Assembly (NCBI GenBank): GCA_025924435.1
Contig: JAICIL010000275.1
Location: 1 to 6,146 of the forward strand
Source of the DNA: Chloroflexia bacterium
GTDB taxonomy: Bacteria > Chloroflexota > Chloroflexia > Thermomicrobiales > JALYUS01
Direction of reading: 5' to 3'
Length of the DNA: 6,146 nucleotides
In this document: in pieces, positions 5,863 to 6,146 of the stretch
How the letters are laid out: each line of letters starts with the position of its first letter
Numbering within the stretch: the stretch's first letter is position 1
Program-made: the position numbers and the translations under genes
Notes under the pieces: generated by a model
The model's database searches: none
Seen by the model: only the letters and a program-made list of their open reading frames with translations
What the model was told of the DNA's origin: nothing

Positions 5863-6146
5863 TCAGGCGTGGGTGTCGAAGGTGTCGTGGACGACGACCG
5901 CCCCGCCGACCAGGACCAGGGTGCCGACGATCCCGGTGGCGAGCGCCGCGCCCGGCAACGTCGGCGCGGCGCAGCTCGGCCAGGTCCACGTGATCCAGGT
6001 AGCGCTGCGTCGTCGCCACGCTGGCGTGTCCCAGGGGCCTGTGCACGGCGATCACGTCTGCCGGCTGTGCAGACTGCGAAGGGCGAAGGTGTGGCGCAGG
6101 CGGTGCGGGCTGATCCGATTGGCGTCGATGCCGGCCGCCGTGGTGC
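5863..6146 (-). pseudogene. C-terminal catalytic part of a tyrosine recombinase/integrase, twice frameshifted, cut by window edge
   Basis: Read on the minus strand from the right edge, the first frame gives TTAAGIDANRISPHRLRHTF then ALRSLHSRQ and hits a TGA at 6052-6054. The next frame, from about 6058, gives DVIAVHRPLGHASVATTQRY then LDHVDLAELRRA. The first frame resumes near 5961 with TLPGAALATGIVGTLVLVGG, then AVVVHDTFDTHA, and stops at 5863-5865. The box II residues of the family are visible: H..R in PHRLRHT, the His of LGH, and the nucleophile Tyr of TTQRY. The box I Arg and the N-terminal core-binding domain lie outside the window. One base appears missing near 6058 and one extra near 5962, so the gene is inactive unless these are sequencing errors. 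The last 32 codons all end in G or C, supporting that frame as coding; it is a hydrophobic tail unusual for integrases. The recombinase assignment is secure; the tail is less so. Confidence 0.8.

Noticed and set aside
5729..6146. Continuation of the plus-strand ORF from 5636, open to the window edge.
   Set aside because: Beyond 5728 it is antisense to the tyrosine recombinase, and its composition is shadow-like, so the openness is not evidence of a long gene.

Overview
The window is high-GC DNA with strongly G/C-biased third codon positions. It carries a very large LuxR-type ATPase regulator, a BBE-family FAD oxidase and a small ABM-fold protein. This style fits a free-living high-GC bacterium. 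Thermomicrobia-like Chloroflexota are my best guess, with actinobacteria as the alternative, but nothing here fixes the taxon.

Layout. Bases 1-145 are upstream DNA with a possible promoter. Bases 146-3163 (+) encode a 1005-residue LAL-type regulator: N-terminal AAA/NACHT-like ATPase, long TPR-like helical middle, C-terminal LuxR HTH. Bases 3164-3355 are an intergenic region holding phased direct repeats 22-23 bp apart, possibly an operator array. Bases 3356-4771 (+) encode a 471-residue FAD-linked oxidase with the covalent-FAD histidine but no second (cysteine) attachment site. Bases 4829-5137 (+) encode a 102-residue dimeric alpha-beta barrel (ABM-like) protein. The oxidase and ABM genes each have a strong Shine-Dalgarno and lie 57 bp apart, so they probably form a two-gene operon, perhaps controlled by the regulator upstream.

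From base 5138 the character changes to debris. Four bases after the ABM stop lies the extreme C-terminus of a zinc-type alcohol dehydrogenase/quinone reductase (MDR family), missing about five sixths of its length and carrying a 1-nt frameshift. It is followed by a structured-RNA stretch and a short ORF start that I read as the 5' part of a group II intron (domain I plus the first ~31 residues of its maturase). The ORF breaks off next to one arm of a 22-bp inverted repeat. On the minus strand, entering from the right edge, is the catalytic C-terminus of a tyrosine recombinase with two opposite frameshifts. So 5138-6146 looks like a graveyard of three broken genes or elements beside an intact regulator-oxidase cluster.

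Family assignments are from motif recognition only; no database search was possible. I found no tRNA, rRNA or CRISPR array.
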